Shown: piece by piece, positions 34,688 to 43,649 of the stretch | How the letters are laid out: each line of letters starts with the position of its first letter | Position numbering within the stretch: the stretch's first letter is position 1 | From: Aporhodopirellula aestuarii | Lineage (GTDB): Bacteria; Planctomycetota; Planctomycetia; Pirellulales; Pirellulaceae | Direction of reading: 5' to 3' | Assembly: GCF_023701485.1 (NCBI RefSeq) | Contig: NZ_JAMQBK010000008.1 | Location: 232,326 to 291,597 of the forward strand | Length of the DNA stretch: 59,272 bases | Translations under genes and position numbers: made by a program | The notes under the pieces: generated by a model | Told to the model about the DNA's origin: nothing | Databases searched by the model: none | What the model saw: only the letters and a program-made list of their open reading frames with translations

Positions 34688-36200
34688 GTTGAGGAAAGGT
34701 ACTGCCCACGTACACGAGGCGGGGAGACACGGAGTTGAACGACAATGCAGAGCTCTCGTTGCTCTGCACCCCCGCGTCTCCCCGGCTCTGCGCCTAATTC
34801 TCATCGTTGCGTTCGCGATCGGCATTGCGGCATCAACAATCGCTGAAGACTGGACCGGTTTTCGCGGCGATGGCAGCGGGATCACCGCGGCGGATCTGCC
34901 GACTCAGTGGTCGCCGGAGGAAGGAATTGCGTGGCAATCTGATATCCCGGGCTACGGGCAATCATCGCCCGTTGTATGGAAGACTCACGTCTACGTGACC
35001 AGCAGCGAAGGACCGTTCCAGCAGGATTGCCAAGTGCATGCCTTTGAGCTGCAAACAGGCAAGAAGCTATGGACGTCGCACATCGAGGCGACCACGAAGG
35101 TTGAGAACTACTTCCGCAACAGCCGCGCCGCTCCGACGTGCTGTGTCGATGCAAACGGAGTGTACTCGTTCTTTGCCAGTGGTGATGTGACGGCGATGTC
35201 GCATGACGGTCTGACGCGGTGGACGACTCCGGTCATCAAAACCTACGGCGAAGTTGACAACGAACGTGGTGTTGCCAGTTCACTCGCTCAAACCGATGAC
35301 CACTTATTTGTATTGGTTGATCATCACGGGCCGTCGTACTTGATCGCGATCAACAAACATGACGGCGAGATTGCCTGGAAGGCTGATCGCGGCACGCGAG
35401 TTCCGTCCTGGTCCTCGCCGGTAGTTGCCAAGTTCGGTGGGCGCGACATCGTCATCACCAGTTCCGCCGATACGGTCGACGCTTACGATGCGGCGACCGG
35501 CGATTCGCTATGGCAGCATGATGGTTTGCAAGGCAACCATATCCCATCGGCTTCGGTCGTGGGTGACGAGGTCTTTGTTGGATCGACGACGATGTACGGC
35601 GGTGCGACGGATGAAGAGGCGACCGCTGGATCAAATTGCTGTATCAAGCTGACCAGCGACGGCGGCAATCCCGGCTACGAAGTTCGCTGGGGTGCCCAGC
35701 GTGCGAACTCGTATTACTCAACGCCGCTCGCATTTGCGGGTTACGTTTACTATGTCAACAAAATCGGTGTGTTGTACTGCATCGACCAAGCAACCGGCGA
35801 GCAGCGATTTGCTCGGCGAATCGGAAATCCGTGTTGGGCCTCCGCAGTTGGCATCACACGGACCGATGGCGAGCAACTCGTTTACTTTGTGTTAAAGAAT
35901 GGATTCACGATCATTCTGCGACCTGGGAACGAGTACGACCAAGTTGCTCGCAACCAACTTTACGATACCCGTGCGATGATGGATGCCCGCGAGGCGGCCG
36001 AGAAACAACGCAAAGCCAACGCAGTACCGGCGGACCAAGCGTCCCCAAAGACAGGCCCTGAAAAAGTGTTCGCGGGGATGCCTGAAAGCCAACTGCATCA
36101 AATGTTTTCGTACGGCGATCCGATGGTTTACGGTGTCGCGGTGGCAAATGACCGTTTGCTCGTTCGCACCGGACAGCACCTTTTTTGTGTCTGTGAGTAA
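34680..36200 (+). CDS. PQQ-like beta-propeller secreted protein
   Basis: 506 residues if started at the ATG at 34680, which overlaps the cupin by 8 bases; a TTG at 34689 is the alternative. Residues about 12-38 are encoded by a dispersed repeat (34714-34795), after which a hydrophobic leader LRLILIVAFAIGIAASTIAE begins, so the functional signal peptide may be internal. The mature part is WD40/PQQ-type propeller blades, for example DWTGFRGDGSGI, GYGQSSPVVWKTHVYVTSSE and INKHDGEIAWKADRG. Such planctomycete proteins are non-enzymatic or scaffold propellers; role unknown. Several Cys (CC pair in NCCIK and PTCC) may be disulfides. Confidence 0.85.
   Translation: MVKLRKGTAHVHEAGRHGVERQCRALVALHPRVSPALRLILIVAFAIGIAASTIAEDWTGFRGDGSGITAADLPTQWSPEEGIAWQSDIPGYGQSSPVVWKTHVYVTSSEGPFQQDCQVHAFELQTGKKLWTSHIEATTKVENYFRNSRAAPTCCVDANGVYSFFASGDVTAMSHDGLTRWTTPVIKTYGEVDNERGVASSLAQTDDHLFVLVDHHGPSYLIAINKHDGEIAWKADRGTRVPSWSSPVVAKFGGRDIVITSSADTVDAYDAATGDSLWQHDGLQGNHIPSASVVGDEVFVGSTTMYGGATDEEATAGSNCCIKLTSDGGNPGYEVRWGAQRANSYYSTPLAFAGYVYYVNKIGVLYCIDQATGEQRFARRIGNPCWASAVGITRTDGEQLVYFVLKNGFTIILRPGNEYDQVARNQLYDTRAMMDAREAAEKQRKANAVPADQASPKTGPEKVFAGMPESQLHQMFSYGDPMVYGVAVANDRLLVRTGQHLFCVCE
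34714..34795. repeat. Dispersed 'GACGCGGAGACGG'-type repeat inside a coding region
   Basis: CGAGGCGGGGAGACACGGAG, an A/C-rich centre, then CTCTGCACCCCCGCGTCTCC and GGCTCTGCGCC: facing arms of the same family as the copies near 10.5 and 20.5 kb, here in frame in the PQQ-propeller N-terminus. Confidence 0.65.
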
Positions 36201-36246
36201 ACGGCGGAAAATGACTGTGAACTAATTGCAACCTTTCGGAACTCTA

Positions 36247-36582
36247 ATGGCCATCCATCACGCGAATCCTCTCGAAATCATTCATTTGCAACCGCTCGGA
36301 TCCAAAATTGGCATCACCAAAACGCACACCTTGTTCAAAACCGACGCGATCGAGGCGATTCGTTTGGTGATGCCTGCCGGCAAAAAGCTCGCCGAACACA
36401 AAGCGCCCGGCGAGATCACGGTTCAATGTTTGAAGGGGTGCATCAAGTTTACAGCGAAGGGAGCTGAACACGAGATGAACGCCGGAGACATGCTTTATCT
36501 CGAAGTTTCCGAACCTCACGCCGTCGAAGCCGTCACAGACGCATCCGTGTTGTTGACCATTCTCCTGAGCAAAGCGAGCTAG
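36247..36582 (+). CDS. Cupin-domain protein
   Basis: 111 residues from the ATG at 36247. A full cupin motif 1 region (VMPAGKKLAEHKAPGEITVQ) with His and Glu, followed by CLKGCIKFTAKG and motif 2-like MLYLEVSEPHAVEAV. Its product is a small one-domain cupin of unknown substrate. It precedes the second RIC gene by only 2 bases, so the pair is cotranscribed. Confidence 0.85.
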   Translation: MAIHHANPLEIIHLQPLGSKIGITKTHTLFKTDAIEAIRLVMPAGKKLAEHKAPGEITVQCLKGCIKFTAKGAEHEMNAGDMLYLEVSEPHAVEAVTDASVLLTILLSKAS

Positions 36583-36584
36583 CT

Positions 36585-37310
36585 ATGTCTGAATTACGCA
36601 CCCCCGCATTACAAACCGCATCTCCCGTCGGACTCTGGGTTGCTCAGTACCCACGGACTGCGGAAGTGTTTGATATGTTGCAGATCGATTACTGCTGTGA
36701 CGGTCAAAAAACGCTCGAGAACGCGTGCTGGGAAAATGGATTGGAAGTGGTGCGGGTTCACTCGCTATTGAAGTATACCGTCGCCCAGGCGGGCAAAGAT
36801 GCTCAACCTGATTGGATGCATGCTTCATTGAGTCAGCTTTGTGATCACATCGAACAGAAACACCATGCGTTATTGAAGGATTCGCTTCCGTTGCTAAGCG
36901 ATTTGATGGCCGAGGTCGTTAATCTGCATGGCGATGACCACGAAGAATTGCGAGAGGTTCAGCAACACTTTATCACGTGGCGTGACGAAATATTAGCTGT
37001 CATGGTCGAAGAAGAGCGTTCGTTGTTTCCGGCGATCCGTCGCTTCGAAAATGATCTCGATCGCAGTCAATCACTCATCGACTCGATCCAGAAGATGATC
37101 CAACGGATCACGTTTAAACACGCTGATATTGGTGAAGCCCTGAAGAAGGCAAGAAGTGCCGCGAAGCATTTCTCGGCGCCCCAAGATGCTTGCGGAAAGT
37201 TCTCGCAGATGTATGGGCTGCTGCGTTGGATCGAAGCCGACGTCCGCCATCATGTCCACAAAGAAGAGTCGATCCTGTTTCCTCGCGTGAAAACCGCGGT
37301 CAATAGTTAA
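36585..37310 (+). CDS. Second RIC-like (ScdA_N + hemerythrin) protein, divergent
   Basis: 241 residues. ScdA_N motif IDYCCDGQKTLENAC is intact and most bundle ligands are present (HIEQKHHALLKDSLPLL, LHGDDHEEL, VRHHVHKEESILFP). The helix ligand that in the first RIC is His of HMMKEERILFP is Val here (AVMVEEERSLFP), and the MEHEHDQ segment is replaced by ITFKHADI. The di-iron site may therefore be altered or inactive. Encoded 2 bases after a cupin at the end of the NO-island core. Confidence 0.88.
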   Translation: MSELRTPALQTASPVGLWVAQYPRTAEVFDMLQIDYCCDGQKTLENACWENGLEVVRVHSLLKYTVAQAGKDAQPDWMHASLSQLCDHIEQKHHALLKDSLPLLSDLMAEVVNLHGDDHEELREVQQHFITWRDEILAVMVEEERSLFPAIRRFENDLDRSQSLIDSIQKMIQRITFKHADIGEALKKARSAAKHFSAPQDACGKFSQMYGLLRWIEADVRHHVHKEESILFPRVKTAVNS

Positions 37311-37893
37311 CGAACTGTCTCAACTGAGGTGGTGACGAATGGTTCGTTGAACAAGCGAGCATAGACTGAACGGAGTCGCTTTTGTTGTTACGACCGGAAC
37401 AGATGTTCACGAATGGCAAAGCCTGAATCTGACAGAAACGACTATGAAAGGACGCGTCTTTTTGGACGCAAGATGTTGGGCAAGACAACGCGGGTTAGCG
37501 AATGAATTGTTCGGCTCATTAGGATGGCGGAGTCGTGTTAGGGTGATTCATCATTCAGCTCGTGGACTGAAGGTCTACTGGACAGGTCAACCAGCCTTGC
37601 CGAACGCGTTCTCTGACCTGAAATCTTGGGTTATTCGAGCCGTCCGGTCTCACCCCCAAATTTCAATGCTTACAAGGCCCCAGTGTGTACCAGCACGTGC
37701 AAGTCCGGCTGGTATTAATTCACGGGGGTGTTTTTATATTCGAAAAGGCGTTGTACTGTTCATGTCAAACGTCAGAATCTTCCGTCGAGACCGTCTAACC
37801 GGCAGGATTTCAGATTGGTTCACGTACCGGGATGGAACATTACCAGTGTGCGACAACGAATCACGCAAAAACCGACCAGCAAGACGTTCTTCG
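37311..37893. other. Gap before the DUF454 gene, no gene recognised
   Basis: An open frame runs through 37444-37893 into the DUF454 gene, but its translation has no recognisable domain and begins at arbitrary positions. No operator or promoter was recognised. Confidence 0.5.
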
Positions 37894-38331
37894 ATGGTTG
37901 AGCCCGTCCGCGGAGTCCGTCGCATTCTCTATTGGGGGCTAGCCGCCTTTTTTTTCACGCTTGCGATGGTGGGCGTCGTTTTGCCGGGCATTCCGACAAC
38001 CCCGTTCCTGTTGCTGATGTGTTACTTCTTGCTTCGCGTCTCGCCTGGGTTGCACGCCAAGGCAATGGTTTGGCCGTTCGTCGGTGGTCCACTTCGGGAT
38101 TGGCAGGAACAAGGCGGTGTTCGCCCCAATGTGAAACGCTTGGCTTATGCGATGGTCACGATTCTGGTCGGATCGACGCTGGTTTTTAGCAGCCTATCGC
38201 TGATGCTCAAATCGCTAATTCTAACTGCCGCTATCTACGGCATCTCTGTGGTCGCTCGTTTACCGGTCGCCCGCGGCGAACACGCTGCGTTTGAAGGTGA
38301 GATCGGGATTGAACACTCGCAGCAAGAGTGA
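37894..38331 (+). CDS. DUF454 (YbaN-type) inner-membrane protein
   Basis: 145 residues from the ATG at 37894 (other in-frame Met codons upstream are possible). DUF454 signature: ILYWGLAAFFFTLAMVGVVL followed by PGIPTTPFLLLMCYFLLRVS, then a cytoplasmic loop with GPLRDWQEQGGVRPNVKRLA and two more helices. YbaN-type proteins are small inner-membrane proteins of unknown function, often encoded near haem or NO genes. Confidence 0.9.
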   Translation: MVEPVRGVRRILYWGLAAFFFTLAMVGVVLPGIPTTPFLLLMCYFLLRVSPGLHAKAMVWPFVGGPLRDWQEQGGVRPNVKRLAYAMVTILVGSTLVFSSLSLMLKSLILTAAIYGISVVARLPVARGEHAAFEGEIGIEHSQQE

Positions 38332-38646
38332 TCCCACCAAGACCGACGGTACGGTGGGAGGCTGCCGAACAATCGTGGAAGCTTGCGAACGATGTTCGGC
38401 AATGGCAGAGCGTGCGATCGAGCACACTGTCCGCATATGACCGCTTGTTTGACGGTTCGTTGGTGAGCACTAACCGTTTCTTTTTTGGGGTTTGGACGAT
38501 GATCTTGTGGCAATGTTGCAACGTGTCTGCCAAAACCGTCGCCTCCCACGCCACTGGCACAGCGAATGCAAGTCTTGGTTTCGGCCTCAGACGTGTGAGA
38601 ACTTGATTTCCACGACAATCTCCCCGCCACGAGCTAGGAAACCAAT
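38332..38646. other. Gap before the DsrE gene, no gene recognised
   Basis: No ORF with recognisable domain or repeat was found in this 315-base stretch. Confidence 0.45.
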
Positions 38647-39099
38647 ATGAGATTGCATTCAATACTTTTTGCCATCTTGCTGATCTCGCTTACGCAACAT
38701 CCGGTACATGCGGATGAACACCAGTCCGCCGCAAAGACTCAACAAGTCGTCGTTCACCTTTCGCATTTCACGGACGATCTTCATCGTTGTTTCATGGCGT
38801 TGAAGATGGCGAATCTGATGCAGGAACACGGTGCGAAAGTAACCATTTTTTTGGACCTTGAGGGTGTCCGCTTGGCCGAACGTCGGCAGTTGCTCGACTT
38901 AACGTGGGGGCCAGACTCACCATCGCTTGCTGAACACTATCAGAACTTCACTGAAGGCGGCGGTAAGGTGGTTGTTTGTCCCCATTGCGCCAAGTCGGCT
39001 CGCATGGGCGACGGAGGGCTTAAACGCAACGCTGAAATCGCGACGATGCCATCGCTCGGGAAATTGCTCATCGACGCCGACAAAGTCATGGACTATTAG
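38647..39099 (+). CDS. Secreted DsrE/DsrF-like protein
   Basis: 150 residues. A signal peptide (about 1-22) precedes a DsrE-type fold (VVVHLSHFTDDLHRCFMALK, VTIFLDLEGVRLAERR). The segment VVCPHCAKSARMGDG with two Cys is the likely sulfur- or metal-handling site. DsrE-like proteins carry persulfide or act in redox reactions; the exported form here suggests a periplasmic sulfur or NO-related role, which is inference from the neighbourhood. Confidence 0.85.
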   Translation: MRLHSILFAILLISLTQHPVHADEHQSAAKTQQVVVHLSHFTDDLHRCFMALKMANLMQEHGAKVTIFLDLEGVRLAERRQLLDLTWGPDSPSLAEHYQNFTEGGGKVVVCPHCAKSARMGDGGLKRNAEIATMPSLGKLLIDADKVMDY

Positions 39100-39169
39100 A
39101 ACATGCCGTCGCTATCGCGATCAAGAAACGAAGCAATACTAAAACTAAGAATGCTTACACGGCCATGCG

Positions 39170-39778
39170 ATGCTCAACCAACTCGATCATCTCCTCGAAG
39201 AAGTCCATGAACTTGAACGAGCCATCTCGGAAAAAGTTCAGCAAACGAAGAAGGAGCTGACGTATGAAATTGCCCACGGGCGTGCGGTTTTTGGCGAAGA
39301 TGTGCGTCGCCGTCACAGGGCAATGGCCAAGCGAGTTTGGCGGACCATTCGTGAGTCTTCGTTTTTGACGATCGCGACTGCGCCGGTTATCTATTCACTG
39401 CTAATTCCGATTTCGCTGCTGGACCTACTTGTTAGCCTTTATCAGTGGATTTGCTTTCCGGTTTACCAGATTCCCCATCTTTCACGCAAGGAATACGTCG
39501 TCGTCGATAGGCAATCGTTGGCATATTTGAACGTGATCGAGAAGGTCAACTGTGTGTATTGCGGCAATTGCAATGGCGTGTTGGCCTTGGCACGCGAGGT
39601 CGCTTCAAGGACCGAGCAGTACTGGTGCCCCATCAAACACGCCCGACGCGCCAAAGGTTGTCACATCCGCACGTGCTTGTTCTGCGAGTTTGGTGACGCG
39701 GAAGGGTACGCTGAAAACTTGCAGGGGCTGCGGAAACAGTTCCAGGATTTGGAGAAAACTCAGCAGAACTACGACTGA
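39170..39778 (+). CDS. Uncharacterised Cys-rich membrane-associated protein
   Basis: 202 residues. N-terminal coiled coil (HLLEEVHELERAISEKVQQT), one or two hydrophobic segments (about 75-105), then an interface with VNCVYCGNCNGVLALAREVA, RTEQYWCPIKHARR and a final CHIRTCLFCEF. The paired CxxC groups suggest a zinc or iron-sulfur site. I recognise similar CVYC...YWCPIKHA proteins as a conserved but unnamed bacterial family. Encoded after the DsrE gene, 70 bases apart. Confidence 0.75.
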   Translation: MLNQLDHLLEEVHELERAISEKVQQTKKELTYEIAHGRAVFGEDVRRRHRAMAKRVWRTIRESSFLTIATAPVIYSLLIPISLLDLLVSLYQWICFPVYQIPHLSRKEYVVVDRQSLAYLNVIEKVNCVYCGNCNGVLALAREVASRTEQYWCPIKHARRAKGCHIRTCLFCEFGDAEGYAENLQGLRKQFQDLEKTQQNYD

Positions 39779-39976
39779 CGGTCGCAGGAATTTGGTTTGC
39801 CGATTGTCGTGGATCGCTCCGCCGATCCAACGTGGAATTGCTGGGGACGTTGTTTTTTTAGCCATTTTTGGCGGAACGGTGCAAGTCGCCGGGGCCGTAC
39901 GATGGACGTCCATCCTACGTTTACATCTGTAATGCTTCAGTAACAATATCAATGTCTCGAGCTATCCACGACACTA

Positions 39977-40288
39977 ATGAATCACCCCGTTGCTAAATTA
40001 CTCAAACCTGTAGGGAAAGATGAGATGACCGGACAAAATAAGCTTGTGGCGGAATTGATTCGTGGGCTCAAACACGAACGAGACGAACTCAAGCTGCAAG
40101 CACACCTAGCGTCAATGGAAATTCGCGAGGAGCTGAACAGGCTTGGCGACAAGGTCGATGAACTCGATCACCAGTACGAGCCACTCAAGGACGCGGTCCA
40201 AACCTCAGCAGACGATGTCTTGGATTCACTAAAATTGGTCGCCTACGAAATCCGTGATGGCTTGAAGCGGATTCGTGAAGTGATGTGA
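39977..40288 (+). CDS. Coiled-coil protein of unknown function
   Basis: 103 residues (or 87 from a second ATG at 40025). Highly charged, predicted almost entirely helical with heptads over ELIRGLKHERDELKLQAHLA and NRLGDKVDELDHQYEPLKDA. No membrane segment or catalytic motif. It may partner the preceding Cys-rich protein, whose N-terminus is also a coiled coil; this is positional inference. Confidence 0.6.
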   Translation: MNHPVAKLLKPVGKDEMTGQNKLVAELIRGLKHERDELKLQAHLASMEIREELNRLGDKVDELDHQYEPLKDAVQTSADDVLDSLKLVAYEIRDGLKRIREVM

Positions 40289-40443
40289 CTATGGATTAAC
40301 GCGGCGAGCCAGGAAGCAAAGTGAACCGGAAAACGGGGCGTCATGCGGCAAGTGGCGTTGTCGAGCTAGTAAGTTATCTCACCTGAAATTTTGGGGTACT
40401 CGAATCGGATCGCTCGCATTCAATACCATCTTTTTTCTCGCTA

Positions 40444-40484
40444 ACCGGGTGGTTTTTATAGCGGAGCGGCGCGAACCACCCGGT
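40444..40484. repeat. ACCGGGTGGTT inverted repeat (divergent TAGCGG-family copy)
   Basis: Perfect 11-base arms ACCGGGTGGTT and AACCACCCGGT enclose TTATAGCGGAGCGGCGCG. A similar element with arms TAACCGGG/CCCGGTTA lies at 43957-44001. The region 40289-40961 otherwise holds only repeat sequence. Confidence 0.65.
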
Positions 40485-40582
40485 CTCACCACCATTTTTA
40501 ATGCTGAAAAAGCCCTAGCAGGACAACCCCACTTTTCACGTAGTTCGGTCTCTCGGGACGTTGATTGTTTTGGTGCTTTTTT

Positions 40583-40642
40583 TAGCGGAACGGCGCAAGC
40601 CGTCCGGTCCCGAGTCACCGGACGGCTCGCGCCGTTCCGCTA
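40583..40642. repeat. 60-base palindromic element (TAGCGG family), paired copy
   Basis: TAGCGGAACGGCGCAAGCCG and its facing arm ending GCGCCGTTCCGCTA around the loop CCCGAGTC. Confidence 0.8.
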
Positions 40643-40961
40643 CTTTTGAAATGCCGCAGTAATGAAATCGACGTCTCGAGAGACTCTGCTACGTGGACGT
40701 CGAAAACTCCTGTACGTCTGCCAGAAAATGGGGCTGTCCGGCTCAGCATCGCATCCGCACGGTTGAAGCGTGGACTGCGCCTGTTTGTGCAATTGCTGTG
40801 GTCCCAAGCAACTGTTTCCATTGTTTGTCGTTGGGTCTAGCAACGTCGCTTACACGGAACGAATGCGGAATTGTCTCGACACTCAAACTGGCATCGTGAT
40901 TGCGATGAAGTAGTTTTGGAAAATTCGATCAAAACACCGCGCATATTCAAACGATGACCCA

Positions 40962-41363
40962 ATGCGTCTAACGATTGCTCATGATCTTGGCCATTGCTGC
41001 GTCTGTCGACGGTTGTTGGTTTCGGTGGCTTGGTCAGGGGCTTTGCTGCTCGGAGGAATCTGGCTCTATCCGTTCTTCGCCACCGCGATGGGGATCTTCG
41101 TAGGAGCCCTTTCCGGTTCGATTGTCCAGATCGCTTTGCTGGTTCTCATCACCGTCCTACCCATGCAAGGACTCTCCGGAGCCATGACGCCAATCGAATG
41201 CCAACCTGAATGGTTCAATCCGATCACGATGTTCTTTCCATACCAGCATTTCGTCAGTTTTTCGCAGTCAAGCATTTGCCGAAGGCCCGCTATCAATGAT
41301 GTTTGGCAAGTCGAACCTGGAGTTGCGTCCGTGGCTTTCGCACGCCGTCGCTATTGCGTCTAA
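40962..41363 (+). pseudogene. Remnant of an ABC-2 type permease
   Basis: 133 residues. The central part ATAMGIFVGALSGSIVQIAL with VLPMQGLSGAMTPIECQPEW and FNPITMFFPYQHFVSFSQSS matches the C-terminal third of YhhJ/ABC2_membrane_3 permeases, which end in LSGGMTPxESMP and THFVSLAQ. The N-terminal periplasmic domain and first helices are absent and no ATPase is nearby, so it is a fragment. Start arbitrary. Confidence 0.65.
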
Positions 41364-41625
41364 GGATTGATAGCGATAGTTGTGTGGTCTTGTGCCTGCA
41401 CGTCTTGGCAATGATTTTGCAATCCAGACTAACGCCGAAATAGTTCATGAAATTTTGTCCAATTGTTCCTGCCTGCTTAAACATTTTGGGAGCCGAACTC
41501 GTTCCAATTGTTCGCTGCGAAAATTGGCATTGCTATTACGAGCGTTGGACAACAGGCGAGCCTGACGGCGTGATATGATCTTTCACCGTCGCAACCAGCT
41601 TTAACGATTTGGAAGAAGAAGACTC

Positions 41626-42030
41626 ATGACAGGCGAGACCAACCTCCAAATGTTGCTGAAAAACATGCAGCCTGTGCTCCAAGGCGTCGAGTTCGTTTTT
41701 TGTACGATGGAACCGGCGACTGCCTCTGGTCTTCACGTTTCCCCCATTGGGCAATTTTTTGAACTCGAGGGGGTAACTCTAATTCTCGCAAAGGCGGAAG
41801 CAGAGGCAAATGGAATCGACTTCTCGTACGTCTGCCGGATGATTACCCTCAAGGTTCACTCCAGTCTCGAGGCGGTTGGTTTTCTTGCTGCCGTGACGGC
41901 CAGACTGGCACAGAGCCGAATCAGCGTGAATGTTGTCTCGGCCTATTATCATGATCACCTCTTTGTACCGACGGGAAGTGCCGACGAAGCGATGAAAGTT
42001 TTGGAAGACCTAGCCCGCCGAACGTCGTAA
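41626..42030 (+). CDS. ACT-domain protein
   Basis: 134 residues, one stand-alone protein of the small ACT family used as amino-acid sensors (DUF-type ACT with a C-terminal ACT_7-like half). LEGVTLILAKAEAEANGIDF and VHSSLEAVGFLAAVTARLAQ followed by SVNVVSAYYHDHLFVPTGSA are the diagnostic stretches. Probably binds an amino acid; partner unknown. Confidence 0.85.
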   Translation: MTGETNLQMLLKNMQPVLQGVEFVFCTMEPATASGLHVSPIGQFFELEGVTLILAKAEAEANGIDFSYVCRMITLKVHSSLEAVGFLAAVTARLAQSRISVNVVSAYYHDHLFVPTGSADEAMKVLEDLARRTS

Positions 42031-42260
42031 CAGCTTCCCCGAGAGAGTGTCCGCGAATTTTCGGGATCAATCATCGATGCCGTGTTGTTCCGTCTTGCGA
42101 TACTGCTCTCGATTGCGAACGCTGGGGTGACTTTCAACTTGTTCGCGTCTTCGGGCTACACGAATACGGTAAGGTGTTCGCGTTCAAACGCACGCAGCGC
42201 TAAGCAGATTGGGGATTGTGCTGTCCATGTGGTATGACGGTGAGTTACCAGCATGGGAGA

Positions 42261-43649
42261 TCATTTCTCTTTCCGATTCTTCCTGGGCTTGATCTCTCGC
42301 AATTGCCAGACGGGGCCTTCGTCGATTGCGTCACGGTGGAGTTGGACCATCACGCCGCGAAGTCCTGCCAGCCGTTCGGGCTGTGATTCGGCTAGATCGT
42401 GTTGCTGCGCGAGATCAGTTTTGACGTTGTATAGTTCGAATGAAACTAGTTTGGCACTTTTGATCTTGGGCATGTCCTCTGCGCCAGCGGCATGTGTTTT
42501 CTCACGCGACTCGTCGTCAGAGTGACCGATCAGTACGTAGTCACCAAGTCGCATCGAAGCGGCAGGACTGGTGCGATAGAAGAATGTGAGAATGGGGGCC
42601 GTGCGTGTGAACGATTTGCCTTCCAGCAACGGTCGGAGGCTCACGCCGTCGATCTTCTTTGGTGGCAACTCCGCTCCCACAATATCACAGAGCGTTGGCA
42701 GCAGGTCGATTCCGCCCACGGGGCCGTGATGTTCCGAGCCGGGCGTGATCTTTCCTGGCCAACGCATGATCGCTGGCACTCGTACGCCACCTTCCCACGT
42801 AAAACTCTTTCGGCCTCGCAGCCCGACACAGGACTTGTCGGAGGTGGGGCCGTTATCCGATGCTAGGAAGACGATCGTGTTGTCACTCACGCCAAGGTCG
42901 TCGAGCGTTTTGAGAATGCTCCCCACGGCGGAATCGGTGTACTCCGTTATCGCTTTGTATGTCGCGCGATTATTATCATTTCCTCTTTCTGCGTACTTTT
43001 CCTTGAGGTTTGTCGGCGCATCATGAGGTGAGTGTGTTTCGCTGAATGCAACGTACGCAAAGAACGGTCGATCCTGAGTCCTCATCCATCCGTTCGCTTC
43101 ATCGGCAACCACTTGCGCTGCCCAGCCATCGGTCTTCGGTACCGGTGTGCCGTTACGAATCAGGCTTCTCGGATTCCGTTTGACCAAGTTGTTGTCACAT
43201 GCAAACCAGTAATCAAAACCTTGGTCCGCGGGGCCCGGTTGCTGGCTGTTTAGCGAGCTCAAGTGCCATTTTCCAAAAACTCCTGTCGCATAGCCTTGCG
43301 TTTTCAACACCTCAGCGATTGTGACTTCGGAATTTGGTAAATGCATCACCGAATCGGGAGCCAGATAACTGTACATGCCGACGCGAAAAGGGAATCGCCC
43401 GGTCAGCAACCCGGTCCGTGATGGAGAGCAATTCGGAGCCGGAGCGTAGTACTCGGTAAATCGCATCCCTTCGCTGGCCAGCTTGTCGACATTCGGTGTA
43501 TCGACGTCGCCACCGAAGCAGCCGAAATCGGTCCAGCCGGTATCGTCGAAGTAGATAACGACGACGTTGGGTAGGGGCTGTGCATGAACGGAGGTTTGAG
43601 ACGTGACGATGCCAAGCAGAGCTAGGAAGCCTGAAACGAATCGGTGCAT
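42261..43649 (-). CDS. Secreted sulfatase (arylsulfatase type, CxPxR)
   Basis: 462 residues. Signal peptide (about 1-23), metal-binding VVVIYFDDTGWTDFGCFGG, formylglycine motif NCSPSRTGLLTGR, GKWHLSSL and the second metal site in FLASDNGPTSDKSC. Typical length for a single-domain sulfatase. It is transcribed alone and convergent with the ACT gene. The neighbouring propeller-lyase-like surface protein and this enzyme could act on the same sulfated polysaccharide; that link is inference. Confidence 0.94.
   Translation of the reverse strand: MHRFVSGFLALLGIVTSQTSVHAQPLPNVVVIYFDDTGWTDFGCFGGDVDTPNVDKLASEGMRFTEYYAPAPNCSPSRTGLLTGRFPFRVGMYSYLAPDSVMHLPNSEVTIAEVLKTQGYATGVFGKWHLSSLNSQQPGPADQGFDYWFACDNNLVKRNPRSLIRNGTPVPKTDGWAAQVVADEANGWMRTQDRPFFAYVAFSETHSPHDAPTNLKEKYAERGNDNNRATYKAITEYTDSAVGSILKTLDDLGVSDNTIVFLASDNGPTSDKSCVGLRGRKSFTWEGGVRVPAIMRWPGKITPGSEHHGPVGGIDLLPTLCDIVGAELPPKKIDGVSLRPLLEGKSFTRTAPILTFFYRTSPAASMRLGDYVLIGHSDDESREKTHAAGAEDMPKIKSAKLVSFELYNVKTDLAQQHDLAESQPERLAGLRGVMVQLHRDAIDEGPVWQLREIKPRKNRKEK

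Noticed and set aside
37444..37893. In-frame 150-codon extension before the DUF454 gene
   Set aside because: The DUF454 domain begins after an internal ATG at 37894 and the extension has no protein-like features; treated as untranslated.
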